From positions 124,001 to 188,000 of the forward strand of contig NZ_SNUT01000004.1 in assembly GCF_012027615.1 (NCBI RefSeq): a stretch of DNA of 64,000 nt, written 5' to 3'. The notes beneath the pieces were generated by a model. It searched no databases, was not told the origin of the DNA, and worked only from the letters and a program-made list of their open reading frames with translations. This stretch comes from Thermococcus sp. 21S7. Lineage in GTDB: Archaea; Methanobacteriota_B; Thermococci; Thermococcales; Thermococcaceae. A program made the position numbers and the translations under genes. Of this stretch, positions 47,426-55,570 are shown in pieces; the first letter of the stretch is position 1, and each line of letters opens with the position of its first letter.

Positions 47426-47760
47426 GTATGGCCTCGAAAAGGCCACCGCAAGACAGCCCCTTCAAAGGGGTTTCACGTTACCCTCCAGCCGTTGGAGGGT
47501 TGACGTCGGTAGGCGTCCTTTCAAAAACCGCCTTTGAGTGGTTAGAAAATCTAAAGGTGGCCTTTGAAACGATAACCCCAATCGGGCTTTCGCCCGTAGG
47601 GATAACGGGCCCAAGACCGGGCCTTCGGGTTGAACCGAAACTGGTGACGGGAGTAGGTGATGATTGCCCATAAACCGAACCGCCCGTTGGCGAGGGGTTA
47701 ACTCGCTGGAACCCTCACCCCTCAAGGCGGGAGGAGGTCAGATCTGGCGGGGCTAATTTG
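47426..47760 (+). ncRNA. Multi-hairpin region, candidate structured RNA or dispersed element
   Basis: About 335 bp without a convincing gene but dense in hairpins: TGGCC/GGCCA (47428-47444), CCCC-TTCAAA-GGGG (47457-47470), ACCCTCCA/TGGAGGGT (47480-47500), CCGCCTTT/AAAGGTGG with an inner TTAGA/TCTAA (47528-47560), CGGGC/GCCCG (47583-47597), and CCGCC...GGCGG with an inner GAGGGGT/ACCCCTC (47680-47730). AGCCCC near 47455 could pair with GGGGCT near 47749 to close the whole. A weak TATA (GTTTAAGTTT, 47406-47415) precedes it. The strand is a guess from that promoter. RNase P and SRP RNA signatures are absent. A minus-strand ORF across it is probably spurious. Confidence 0.45.
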
Positions 47761-47873
47761 AGTTGGTTCTCCTTTTAAACAATCCCATCTGTGGGAAACC
47801 ACATCAAAACCATGAGCCCTGAGAAGAACCACGAGCCTTTGATCGAACTTTGCCCCGCAAAAGTTTGTATTGC
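47761..47873. repeat. Repeat fragment before tRNA-Arg
   Basis: Contains AGAAGAACCACGAGCCTTTG and GAACTTTGCCCCGCAAAAGT. Both resemble segments in the 16.9-kb repeat region (AAGAACCACGAACCTTGG) and the AAACTTTGC hairpin family. No gene. Confidence 0.5.
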
Positions 47874-47951
47874 TGGCGGACCGGCGGGGATTTGAACCCC
47901 GGACCTGCGGCTTAGGAGGCCGCCGCCCTATCCTAGCTAGGCTACCGGTCC
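47874..47951 (-). tRNA. tRNA-Arg (anticodon CCT)
   Basis: On the minus strand, acceptor GGACCGG pairs with CCGGTCC; the anticodon stem GCGGC/GCCGC encloses CTCCTAA (CCT, reads AGG); T loop TTCAAAT. The discriminator G is at 47877 and CCA is encoded. Confidence 0.93.
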
Positions 47952-48021
47952 ACTGCCCGCTATTCCCTCCAAGGGAAGGGTATTTAAAGTTTACGGTGTA
48001 TTCTTCCCGGTGGTGAGAACG

Positions 48022-48471
48022 GTGGACGAGCTGGATCTTAAGATACTCTCTTTGCTTCAGGAAAACGCTAGGCTCTCCTACCGTGAGATAGCCCGGGAAC
48101 TGAAGGTTGCCGTGGGAACCGTGTACAACCGCATTAAAAAGATGGAGGAGGAGGGAATAATCAGAGGTTTTGCGCCGATTCTCGACTATGAGAAGCTTGG
48201 CTTTGGCCTCACCACTGTCATAGGGGTCAAAGCTCAGGGCAGGAGAATAGTCGAGATAGAGCGGGAAATCGCCAGGAGCGACCGGGTGATAATGGTCTAC
48301 GACATAACCGGTGAGTTCGACATAGTGGTGGTTGCCAAGTTTAGGGACCGGGCGGATATGAACCGCTTCGTTAAGTGGCTCCTCTCGCTGGAAGGCGTGG
48401 AAAAAACGAACACGAGCGTGGCAATGCAGGTTGTGAAGGAGGATCTGCGGCTTAAACTAACGGAGGACTAG
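48022..48471 (+). CDS. Lrp/AsnC-family transcriptional regulator (GTG start)
   Basis: 149 aa. An N-terminal HTH (LSLLQENARLSYREIARELK) and a C-terminal RAM ligand-binding domain (GFGLTTVIGVKAQGRRIVEI, then VYDITGEFDIVVVAKF). The GTG at 48022 (M-DELDLKILSLL) is chosen because GGTG lies 6 nt upstream; in-frame GTGs at 48010 and 48013 are inside or before that site. It could respond to an amino acid. Its 3' end overlaps the convergent gene by 15 bp. Confidence 0.85.
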   Translation: MDELDLKILSLLQENARLSYREIARELKVAVGTVYNRIKKMEEEGIIRGFAPILDYEKLGFGLTTVIGVKAQGRRIVEIEREIARSDRVIMVYDITGEFDIVVVAKFRDRADMNRFVKWLLSLEGVEKTNTSVAMQVVKEDLRLKLTED

Positions 48472-48783
48472 AACCTCATCCAAGAAACGTTTTGCGAAGT
48501 CGTCAAAGCTCTCAACCGGGAGTTTTACCTCCTTTCCGTTCACCTTTCCTTCGAAGATGAGCGTCCTGGCGGTTATCTCGCGTATTTTTTTAAAGTCAGA
48601 GTTCTCCGCTATCGTGTTCTCGATGGTCTGTATGAACTCCTCCTCGCTCGCCATCCTGACGACGCCCTCTATCACGACCTCCCTGCCGCACTCCTCCTTG
48701 GTGCAGCGGAATTTGAAGGGGAGGCCAAGCTCGACCTCCACCGGTATCGTGAGGCCATCGGCGTTGTAGATGAACACTTTCAT
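48457..48783 (-). CDS. Small conserved-looking protein with a Cys pair, unknown
   Basis: 108 aa, MKVFIYNADGLTIPVEVELG at the start; a CTKEEC pair near 27-32 in FKFRCTKEECGREVVIEGVV. No family recognised. GGAGTGATGCGG precedes the ATG. It lies 5 nt downstream of the HTH-phosphoribosyltransferase gene and is probably co-transcribed with it. Confidence 0.65.
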   Translation of the reverse strand: MKVFIYNADGLTIPVEVELGLPFKFRCTKEECGREVVIEGVVRMASEEEFIQTIENTIAENSDFKKIREITARTLIFEGKVNGKEVKLPVESFDDFAKRFLDEVLVLR

Positions 48784-48788
48784 CCGCA

Positions 48789-49505
48789 TCACTCCAGCCG
48801 GATAAGGCTCTCGACGGGGATGCTGTAGTCCTTCTTCAGGTGGTCTATGACGTCGCCGACACTTATGAGGAAGAACATGCCAACTGGTTTCGCCCCGGCC
48901 CGTCTGCACATCTCAAGGAGGGCCCTCTGTGTTTCACCGCTCCTGATTACGTCGTCAACGATGAGGATGTTTTCCCCTTTTTTGAGCGCCCAATGGGGCA
49001 GATAAAGTGTTGTCACACTTCCAGAGGCGCTCGGCACGTAGCTGACCTCGTAGAACTTCTCGACTCCGACTTCCTTTTTCTTCTTGGCGTAGACGACATC
49101 AACGCTTAGCTCTCTGGCGACGTGGACGCCGAGGGCGATTCCATCGGTTGCCGCGGTGAGCACCTTGTCCACGTTCTTGTCCATGTACCTGCTCGCAACG
49201 TCCTCCGCAATGAGGCTCATCAAGGAGGTGTCGCTGAGGACGGGCATGTTGTCGAAGAACCCGTACTCGTCGAATTTTATCCTCCTCTTGACCTCTTCCT
49301 CTATGTTGATGTAGGGGAGCAACAGGTTCAGAAGCTCCCTTGTCCTCTCGGCGCTTGGAAGGACCTTTCCCCTCACGTACCTGTTGAGTACCGTGATGGG
49401 GAGGCCTGTTATTCTGGACAGCTCTTCATAGGTGTAGGTCTTCTTGAGCAGTCTGAGCACCCTGACGAGTCTGAGCTTTTCCTGAACGGACTTTAGCTGA
49501 CTCAT
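48789..49505 (-). CDS. HTH-phosphoribosyltransferase transcription regulator (GfcR-like)
   Basis: 238 aa. The N-terminal HTH (YTYEELSRITGLPITVLNRY) is fused to a type I phosphoribosyltransferase domain with TAATDGIALGVHVA and the PRPP loop ILIVDDVIRSGETQ. This layout is that of archaeal PRTase-like regulators such as haloarchaeal GfcR, which sense a phosphorylated metabolite rather than catalyse transfer. GGAGGTGAGAGA precedes the ATG at 49505; the frame upstream to 49526 includes that site. Confidence 0.82.
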   Translation of the reverse strand: MSQLKSVQEKLRLVRVLRLLKKTYTYEELSRITGLPITVLNRYVRGKVLPSAERTRELLNLLLPYINIEEEVKRRIKFDEYGFFDNMPVLSDTSLMSLIAEDVASRYMDKNVDKVLTAATDGIALGVHVARELSVDVVYAKKKKEVGVEKFYEVSYVPSASGSVTTLYLPHWALKKGENILIVDDVIRSGETQRALLEMCRRAGAKPVGMFFLISVGDVIDHLKKDYSIPVESLIRLE

Positions 49506-49559
49506 TCTCTCACCTCCGGTGGCCAAAAATTAACAAGAAAATGTATAAATATGTTTCGG

Positions 49560-50060
49560 TCACTCCCTGCTCTTCACAACTTTTCTGCGGTAGGCTTCTA
49601 TGACGTCCCCGTACTCCCTCAGGAGGAACTCCTTGGTTATGGGTTCCCCTTCGGGATGGTTGAGGCCGGGGCAGAATGAGTCCCTCTTGACGTATACTTC
49701 CATGACGTTTCCCTGCTTCACGAAGACGAACGGGTACAGCCTGCAGGCGAGAGGTCTGCGGTCGTATATTCTGCACCTCTTTGTCTCGGGGTCGAGGAAA
49801 ACACATCCTCCGTCGAAGGGTCGTTTTTTAAGGGCATAGCTCAGGAACTTGTCCCCCCGGTAGAACATTTTCTCGTAATCGACGAATTCCCAGGCACTGT
49901 ATCCCAGCTCTTCTATTTGGGCTATATCCTCATCTCTGGCGGGTATCTCAAGCTCGTAGCAGCATTGTCCGCAGTTTTCGATGCACTTAAATTTAAAAGA
50001 AGAGTCGCACTCGACTTGGAGGGTGTCGAGGTGAATCCTGGCGATCCACCTCTTTTCCAA
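49560..50060 (-). CDS. YkgJ-family cysteine cluster protein (TTG start)
   Basis: 166 aa. Cysteine motifs CIENCGQCC near 26-34 and CVFLDPETKRCRIYDRRPLACRLYP in the middle, plus SFCPGL, are typical of YkgJ/Fe-S or zinc cluster proteins of unknown function. The frame starts at TTG (M-EKRWIARIHLD), with GGGGGTGAAGGT just before it, so this rare start seems genuine. It follows the RAM-domain gene by 4 nt and is likely in one operon with it and SRP54. Confidence 0.78.
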   Translation of the reverse strand: MEKRWIARIHLDTLQVECDSSFKFKCIENCGQCCYELEIPARDEDIAQIEELGYSAWEFVDYEKMFYRGDKFLSYALKKRPFDGGCVFLDPETKRCRIYDRRPLACRLYPFVFVKQGNVMEVYVKRDSFCPGLNHPEGEPITKEFLLREYGDVIEAYRRKVVKSRE

Positions 50061-50064
50061 ACCT

Positions 50065-50304
50065 TCACCCCCTGTACGAGCTCGCTATCAGCGTCTCGGT
50101 CATCTCTATGTTGCTTATCTTCCTCAGGGTTTCGTCGTGGAACCTGTCGAGTTCGTGGATGTTCTCGACTTCCACACGGATTATCACGTCGTATTCCCCG
50201 TAGACGCGGTATATTTCCTTTATCTTCTTTTCCTTGGTCAGGGCGTTGTATACCTTCTCCTCTGTTCCGGGCTTAACAACAACCAGCACGAAGGCCTCAA
50301 TCAT
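50065..50304 (-). CDS. Stand-alone Lrp/AsnC ligand-binding (RAM) domain protein
   Basis: 79 aa. [20 protein letters not shown], then [20 protein letters not shown], a RAM domain without an HTH. Such proteins can form octamers and modulate full-length Lrp regulators; one is encoded 2 kb away. It overlaps the SRP54 stop by 4 bp, so it is translated from the same message. Confidence 0.83.
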   Translation of the reverse strand: MIEAFVLVVVKPGTEEKVYNALTKEKKIKEIYRVYGEYDVIIRVEVENIHELDRFHDETLRKISNIEMTETLIASSYRG

Positions 50305-51647
50305 ACGCCGAACCCTCCAAAGTTAAATTTCCTCGCCATTTTAGAAAGTTTTCTCTTGTCCATGCTCTTGAACATCTTCTTCATCTGGTTGTACTGGTGA
50401 AGCAGTTCCCTAACCTCCTGGACGCTCGTCCCCGAGCCCCTGGCGATTCTCTTTATCCTTGAGTAGTTGATTATCTCGGGATGCTCCAGCTCCTCCTCCG
50501 TCATGGAGTCCATTACTATCCTGTATCTCTTCAGTTTCTCCTCACCGACTTTAACCGCATCGTCTGGTAGGGAATATCCTAATCCTGGAATCATCTGAAG
50601 GACCTGTTTAAGCGGCCCCATTTTCTGCATCGCTTCGAGCTGGGCGTACATGTCCTTGAGATTGAACTTTCCCTTGAGGAACTTTTCAAGGTCCTCCTCC
50701 TTGAATTCCTGCTCCTTCTGGAGCTCTTCGAGCTTCTGGAGAAGGCCCTCTATGTCTCCCATGCCGAGGAGCCTTGACACGAAGCGCTTGGGGTCAAAGG
50801 GTTCCAAGTCGTCTATTCTCTCGCCGACACCTATGAACTTTATGGGCGCTCCGGTTGCAGCCACCGCCGAGAGGGCTCCTCCACCCTTGGCGGAGCCGTC
50901 AAGCTTGGTAACTATTATTGAACCTATCGGTGTTGCCTCCTTGAACGCCAGCGCCTGATTGTGGGCCTGCTGGCCGATGGTTCCATCGATGACGAGAATG
51001 ACTTCATGGGGCTTTATCGCCTCGCTTATCTGCTTCATCTCATCGATGAGGCCCTTCTCCTCCTTGTGCCTTCCCGCGGAGTCGACTATAATAACGTCGA
51101 CGCCTTTGCCCTTGAAGTATTCAACGCCCTCCCTGGCGAGCTTCACGGCGTCCTTCTCCTCGGGATCGCCGAAGACATCTATCCCAAAGGGTTCAACTAG
51201 CTGTCTGAGCTGGTAATACGCACCGGGACGCCAGGTGTCCGAGCAGACAAGACCGACCTTGTAGCCCCTCTTCTGAAGATGTCTCGCCAGCTTCGCCACG
51301 CTCGTGGTTTTACCTGAGCCTTGGATACCGACGGTCAGGAGAATCGTCGGCTTCTCATTTATTTCGAGGGGCTTCGCCTCTGTTCCGAGGAACTTGGTGA
51401 GCTCCTCGTAGACTATCTGGATTATATGCTCCTTCTTCGAGGCCCCGGCGGGGGGCTCCTCCTCAAGTGCCCTCTTTTCTATTGTCTTCGTCAGCTGAAG
51501 AACCAGTCTGACGTTAACGTCCGCCTGAATGAGTGCCCTCTGGATGTCTCTCACGACCTCTTTGATGGTGGCCTCGTCAACGGTGCTCGAACGGGCGAGC
51601 TTTCTGAGGGCAGTGTTGAGTGCCTTCCCAAGCTTCTCTAAAGCCAT
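50301..51647 (-). CDS. srp54: Signal recognition particle protein SRP54
   Basis: 448 aa. N domain 1-90; G domain with [15 protein letters not shown] (G1), [23 protein letters not shown] (G3) and [11 protein letters not shown] (G4); Met-rich M domain at the end ([20 protein letters not shown]), followed by the RNA-binding [13 protein letters not shown]. GTPase that brings ribosomes making membrane proteins to the translocon. The ATG at 51647 follows GGTGGGAGAAA; TATA TTTATAAAC is at about 51680. Confidence 0.96.
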   Translation of the reverse strand: MALEKLGKALNTALRKLARSSTVDEATIKEVVRDIQRALIQADVNVRLVLQLTKTIEKRALEEEPPAGASKKEHIIQIVYEELTKFLGTEAKPLEINEKPTILLTVGIQGSGKTTSVAKLARHLQKRGYKVGLVCSDTWRPGAYYQLRQLVEPFGIDVFGDPEEKDAVKLAREGVEYFKGKGVDVIIVDSAGRHKEEKGLIDEMKQISEAIKPHEVILVIDGTIGQQAHNQALAFKEATPIGSIIVTKLDGSAKGGGALSAVAATGAPIKFIGVGERIDDLEPFDPKRFVSRLLGMGDIEGLLQKLEELQKEQEFKEEDLEKFLKGKFNLKDMYAQLEAMQKMGPLKQVLQMIPGLGYSLPDDAVKVGEEKLKRYRIVMDSMTEEELEHPEIINYSRIKRIARGSGTSVQEVRELLHQYNQMKKMFKSMDKRKLSKMARKFNFGGFGV

Positions 51648-51916
51648 TTTCTCCCACCGTAGTGATGGAGTCTCCAAAGTTTATAAACGGTTGGGTTTTC
51701 AATCCCTGCTCAAATGTACGCTTTTGACAAGAGAACGGCTATTGCGGCACTTTAAATTGTCAAATTATGTGCATTCACTGACAAAAATCTCCATTGCTGC
51801 TTTTTCGAAAGAGCATGGGCTTTTCATGGACATAGGTGGGATTTTGCGGGCTGACAAAGCTTTTAAGCATTGCAATGGGCTAGACTCCCCTGGAGAAATC
51901 AAACGGGGTGAGGAAG

Positions 51917-52024
51917 ATGGAGTGGATGACCGCGCTCTACGGCTACATGGTTGAGGTGAAGATGAAGAAGAGGAGGAGGCCGATTCCCGAGGAGCTTGAG
52001 TACGTCGAGATGCTGAGGGCTTGA
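51917..52024 (+). CDS. Small 35-aa protein, unknown
   Basis: MEWMTALYGYMVEVKMKKRR followed by RPIPEELEYVEMLRA. The ATG has GGTG exactly 6 nt upstream, the spacing of many confident genes here, and a TATA-like AGCTTTTAAGC at about 51858 gives its own promoter. It is an amphipathic, basic-centred peptide. The region before it (51690-51850) shows no gene but has an inverted repeat TTTGACAA/TTGTCAAA at 51723-51764. Confidence 0.6.
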   Translation: MEWMTALYGYMVEVKMKKRRRPIPEELEYVEMLRA

Positions 52025-52062
52025 TTTATTAAGGCTCTTTTTTATTCCCCTTGGGTGGTCCC

Positions 52063-52917
52063 ATGAAAATCCACTACGAGTGCGTTGCATGTGCGGTCAA
52101 TCAAGCTCAAAAGATAGCCGAGATGAGCACGAGCGATGTGGCCCTGAGAAAAGGGGCGATGCTCTTCGTCGCCCAGAGACTGGGGGAATTTTTCAGGGAG
52201 GACTCGGTCCCAGCGACGGACGGCGGGAGGCTGTTCCTGGAGCTCTATGAGTTCCTTGGGAAGGATGACCCGTTCGGGGAATACAAAAGAATCTCTACCG
52301 AGCTTGCCAGGAACGTGGCGGGCGGCATCGGTCGTGTGGATGACCTCAGAACGGCCCTCAAACTCGCGATAGTCGGAAATCTGATCGACTTCGCCGTTGG
52401 CTACGACCCAAAGAAGATCGAGGAAGACGTTCTCAGTCTCGCGTCCCATGAGCTCTACCTCGACCACAGCGACGAGCTTTTCTCTGAACTGGAGAACGCG
52501 AAGTCGCTTCTCTACCTAGTGGACAACTGCGGCGAGATATACTTTGACAGGATATTTGTAGAGTGCATAAGGAGGGAGTTCCCGAACGTTGAGGTGTACG
52601 TTGCCGCCAAGGAGGGGCCTATAATCAACGATGCAACCGTCGAAGACCTCCGCGAGGCGAAATTCAATGAAATCGCGAATGTGGTTTCCACAGGTTCTAG
52701 GTTGCCGGGAACGCCCTTGGAGTACGCATCGCCCGAGTTTTTGCGGCTATTCAACCGCGTGGACGTGATAATCGCGAAGGGCCAGGCCAATTTCGAGACT
52801 CTGAGCGACCTAAAAGACCCGAGAATCTTCTTCCTGCTCAAGGCGAAGTGCTGCCCAATATCTAGGGAGTTGGGAGTTCCGAGGGGTTCCATGGTGTGCG
52901 TACGGGGAAGATATTAG
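52063..52917 (+). CDS. DUF89/ARMT1-like damage-control phosphatase family protein
   Basis: 284 aa. The N-terminal CVACAVNQA is typical of the archaeal DUF89 group; the core has LYLVDNCGEIYFDRI and AAKEGPIINDATVEDL, and the metal-site GQANFETLSD. These are metal-dependent phosphatases of damaged or excess phospho-metabolites; the substrate here is unknown. GGTGGTCCC precedes the ATG. Confidence 0.82.
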   Translation: MKIHYECVACAVNQAQKIAEMSTSDVALRKGAMLFVAQRLGEFFREDSVPATDGGRLFLELYEFLGKDDPFGEYKRISTELARNVAGGIGRVDDLRTALKLAIVGNLIDFAVGYDPKKIEEDVLSLASHELYLDHSDELFSELENAKSLLYLVDNCGEIYFDRIFVECIRREFPNVEVYVAAKEGPIINDATVEDLREAKFNEIANVVSTGSRLPGTPLEYASPEFLRLFNRVDVIIAKGQANFETLSDLKDPRIFFLLKAKCCPISRELGVPRGSMVCVRGRY

Positions 52918-52999
52918 ACGATTGCCGATATTATCTTTGACGAATGTCTATGGGAAAGCTTTTTATATTTTAAAGTAGTACCTACTAGTGGTGATATCG

Positions 53000-53209
53000 A
53001 TGACAACCGTTATTAGACGTGATGCAGAAAGGTTTTTGAGGGAGCTCAGGGCCCATTACGGCGATGTCTGGAGGATGCCTACCAGTAAGTATCTGTCCAA
53101 GCCGGATTTCGTTGTTGTTGACCCCAAAAGCGGTAAAAAGACCAAGGTAAGCTTCGTCTCCCTGGACGACGGAGAGGTCGTTGGCGTGGTTTATGACGAA
53201 CTCGGCTGA
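53000..53209 (+). CDS. Small protein of unknown function, 69 aa
   Basis: MTTVIRRDAERFLRELRAHY then YLSKPDFVVVDPKSGKKTKV. No family recognised. GGTG lies 6 nt before the ATG; a TATA (GCTTTTTATATTTTAAAG) is at 52958-52975, and a short dyad AGTAG-TAC-CTACT sits between TATA and start (52974-52986), possibly an operator. A T-rich stretch follows. Confidence 0.7.
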   Translation: MTTVIRRDAERFLRELRAHYGDVWRMPTSKYLSKPDFVVVDPKSGKKTKVSFVSLDDGEVVGVVYDELG

Positions 53210-53300
53210 ATTTTCGTTTTTTGACTAACCTTTTGCCTTCTGTTTTGGATGTTGGAAATAATTAAATACCTCGATATCGTAAATTTTTCCGGTGGAAATA

Positions 53301-54602
53301 ATGCCCGTGGACGTTTATCGCGAGGCCCTTCGGCTGGCTTCTGATATACGGGATAAGTATATTAGAGCGGTCACCTACGCTAAAATTGGCTATTACATGT
53401 ACCGTGCCAAAAAATCCGAGTACAAAACCGCATTCAAATACGCCTTCAACGCCGCCGCCTCTATTGAGAACCCCGTTCTCCTTGTCAAGGCGCTTGTGGA
53501 GATAGGAACGTACCTCAAGCGTGCTGACTCGAAAACCTCCCAAAAGGTTTTTCACCAGGCTTACGAATCCATACTGACTTTTCCGGAACCCCTAAAGGAC
53601 GACCTCCTCGAAGAGCTGGTTATACGGCTTCTTGAGCTGGACATGCCCGACGATGCGCTCTTCTACGCCACAGACGTTGAAGACTCCGTGAAGCGCAACG
53701 ACCTGTTTCTGAAGATACTCCGGGTCTACCTCAAGAAGGGGAACATGCGCAGGGCGAGGCTTATCATAGAGCAGATAGACGACGAACCTTGGCACTCCAT
53801 AGCCGCCATAGAGGCCATAAAGGAGCACCTTAAGCGGGAGGAGTTTGGGAGTGCCATCAGGGTTCTCTCCGAGCTCAAAAGCGAGTACTGGCTTGGGGAG
53901 GCCATGAAGGAGGTGGCCGTCTACCTGAAGAACTCGGACGTTCCGACGGCGACTTACGAAAAATTCGTGGACATAGCACTGGGAATGTCCTCTGACACGG
54001 GTTTTGACGTTCTGAGATCCCTTCTCATAGGCCTCGGAAACCAGGGGGAGCTGGACTTCGTCATGGACATCCTGGGCAGGGTTTATCCGGACGAAAGGCT
54101 CTCGATAATCGAGGGCATTGTCAAGACCTCCGTTGACAAGGAGGACGTTCTCTTTGACCTGATAAACCACCTTGAGGGTGAGGAGTTTGAGAGAATAGCG
54201 GGGTTCATAATGGACCAGCTGCTCTCAAGGTCCGCCCACGGGAGGTACCTCCGCCTCGTTGAGGCCATCGGCGAGCGCACGATGGAGGACTCCGTCAGGG
54301 TGAAGGTGGCGACCTATCTGGCCAAGCTTGGCGACTTCGAGGGGGCCCTTAAGTTCGCCCAGCTAGTCCGCGGCCACTACCTCCGCTCACTGGCGTTCGG
54401 AAGCATAGCCGTCGCGAAGCTCAAGGCCGGGGACATCGACGGGGCCATAGACGCTGCCCTTGAGGTCAAGGACCCCAAATGGGGCTCGTGGCTCCTCAGT
54501 GAGATTCTGACCAAGATACTGGAACTTCACGCCGAGGGAGAGGTGAGCGAAGACATTGAGGAGAGGGCCGAACATCAGCGGATTCTCTGGGAGAAGGGCT
54601 AA
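53301..54602 (+). CDS. TPR/HEAT-like helical repeat protein
   Basis: 433 aa, almost all alpha-helical, with repeats such as YREALRLASDIRDKYIRAVT, EGALKFAQLVRGHYLRSLAF and DGAIDAALEVKDPKWGSWLL. It resembles the gene at 59831-60904 in repeat style. Probably a protein-protein interaction scaffold; no enzymatic motif seen. The ATG at 53301 has GGTG 6 nt upstream. Confidence 0.7.
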   Translation: MPVDVYREALRLASDIRDKYIRAVTYAKIGYYMYRAKKSEYKTAFKYAFNAAASIENPVLLVKALVEIGTYLKRADSKTSQKVFHQAYESILTFPEPLKDDLLEELVIRLLELDMPDDALFYATDVEDSVKRNDLFLKILRVYLKKGNMRRARLIIEQIDDEPWHSIAAIEAIKEHLKREEFGSAIRVLSELKSEYWLGEAMKEVAVYLKNSDVPTATYEKFVDIALGMSSDTGFDVLRSLLIGLGNQGELDFVMDILGRVYPDERLSIIEGIVKTSVDKEDVLFDLINHLEGEEFERIAGFIMDQLLSRSAHGRYLRLVEAIGERTMEDSVRVKVATYLAKLGDFEGALKFAQLVRGHYLRSLAFGSIAVAKLKAGDIDGAIDAALEVKDPKWGSWLLSEILTKILELHAEGEVSEDIEERAEHQRILWEKG

Positions 54603-54643
54603 CGTTTTAAGCTTCCCTTCGTCTCTTCTCTCCAGGTGATACC

Positions 54644-55447
54644 ATGCCGAGGGTAGCGATTATTGGAGGTTCCGGAGTCTACGACCCGAAGCTACTCCAG
54701 AACGTCAGGGAGGAGTTCGTAAGCACTCCCTACGGAAAGGTCAGGGTGAAGATAGGCGAGTATGACGGGGAGGAGATAGCCTTCCTCGCGAGGCACGGCG
54801 AGGGTCACAGCGTTCCGCCGCACAAGATAAACTACCGCGCCAACATCTGGGCCCTTCACGAGCTGGGTGTCGAGAGAATCCTCTCAACCTCTGCTGTGGG
54901 CTCGCTCAACGAGGCAATGAAGCCAGGCGACTTCGTCGTTCTCGACCAGCTTATCGACTTCACCAAGACGAGGCACTACACATTCTACGACGGCGACGAC
55001 AGCCCGCACGACAGGAAATTCGTCGCCCACGTGGACTTCACAGACCCCTACTGCCCGGAGCTCAGGAAGGCCCTCATAACTGCAGCCAGGGAGCTGGGCT
55101 TTGAGTACCATCCCATGGGAACCTACGCCTGCATGGAGGGGCCGCGCTTTGAGACAAGGGCGGAGATAAGGGCCCTGAAGATACTCGGTGCCGACGTCGT
55201 TGGCATGACCCAGTGCCCCGAGGCGATACTGGCGAGGGAGCTTGAGATGTGCTACGCCAGCGTGGCCATCGTCACGAACTTTGCCGCTGGAATAACGGGG
55301 GAGAAGCTCACCCACACCGAAGTCGTTGAGCTGATGGCCAAGAAGAGCGAGGAGATAAAGTACCTCCTTATGAAGTCCATCAAGTACATCCCAACGGAGA
55401 GGCGCTGTGGCTGTAAGGATGCCCTCAGGGGCGCCACCGGAGACTGA
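54644..55447 (+). CDS. mtnP: 5'-methylthioadenosine phosphorylase
   Basis: 267 aa. PNP/MTAP family II: IIGGSGVYDP at the N-terminus, LARHGEGHSVPPHKINYRAN, YACMEGPRFETRAEI and VVGMTQCPEAILARE. The C-terminal CGC pair (about 255-257) matches the disulfide-stabilised enzyme of Pyrococcus furiosus. It releases adenine from methylthioadenosine made in polyamine synthesis. GGTGATACC precedes the ATG. Confidence 0.92.
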   Translation: MPRVAIIGGSGVYDPKLLQNVREEFVSTPYGKVRVKIGEYDGEEIAFLARHGEGHSVPPHKINYRANIWALHELGVERILSTSAVGSLNEAMKPGDFVVLDQLIDFTKTRHYTFYDGDDSPHDRKFVAHVDFTDPYCPELRKALITAARELGFEYHPMGTYACMEGPRFETRAEIRALKILGADVVGMTQCPEAILARELEMCYASVAIVTNFAAGITGEKLTHTEVVELMAKKSEEIKYLLMKSIKYIPTERRCGCKDALRGATGD

Positions 55448-55492
55448 CCTCCCTGTTCTTTTTCCTTCATCGATGAAATTCTCAGTGCCCGA

Positions 55493-55509
55493 GTTCTGAA
55501 CCCAAGGTT
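55493..55509. promoter_or_regulatory. SurR operator upstream of the CoA-disulfide reductase gene
   Basis: GTTCTGAACCCAAGGTT fits GTTn3AACn5GTT perfectly. It lies about 60 nt before the ATG at 55571 and upstream of TATA-like elements (GGTTAAAATC at 55514-55523, CATAAATAAG at about 55535). Confidence 0.78.
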
Positions 55510-55570
55510 AACGAAAGGTTAAAATCTTTTGGTGCATAAATAAGGCCGAAAACATTTAGGGGGGCCTAAT

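Noticed and set aside
47462-47725. An 87-codon minus-strand frame over the multi-hairpin block
   Set aside because: The same sequence forms several nested hairpins; I judge structure, not coding, to be the likelier constraint, though conservation of the frame was not tested.
47426-47760. RNase P RNA or SRP 7S RNA
   Set aside because: The universally conserved GAGGAAAG/ACAGAAA-type and GGAAGG-type signatures were not found on either strand.
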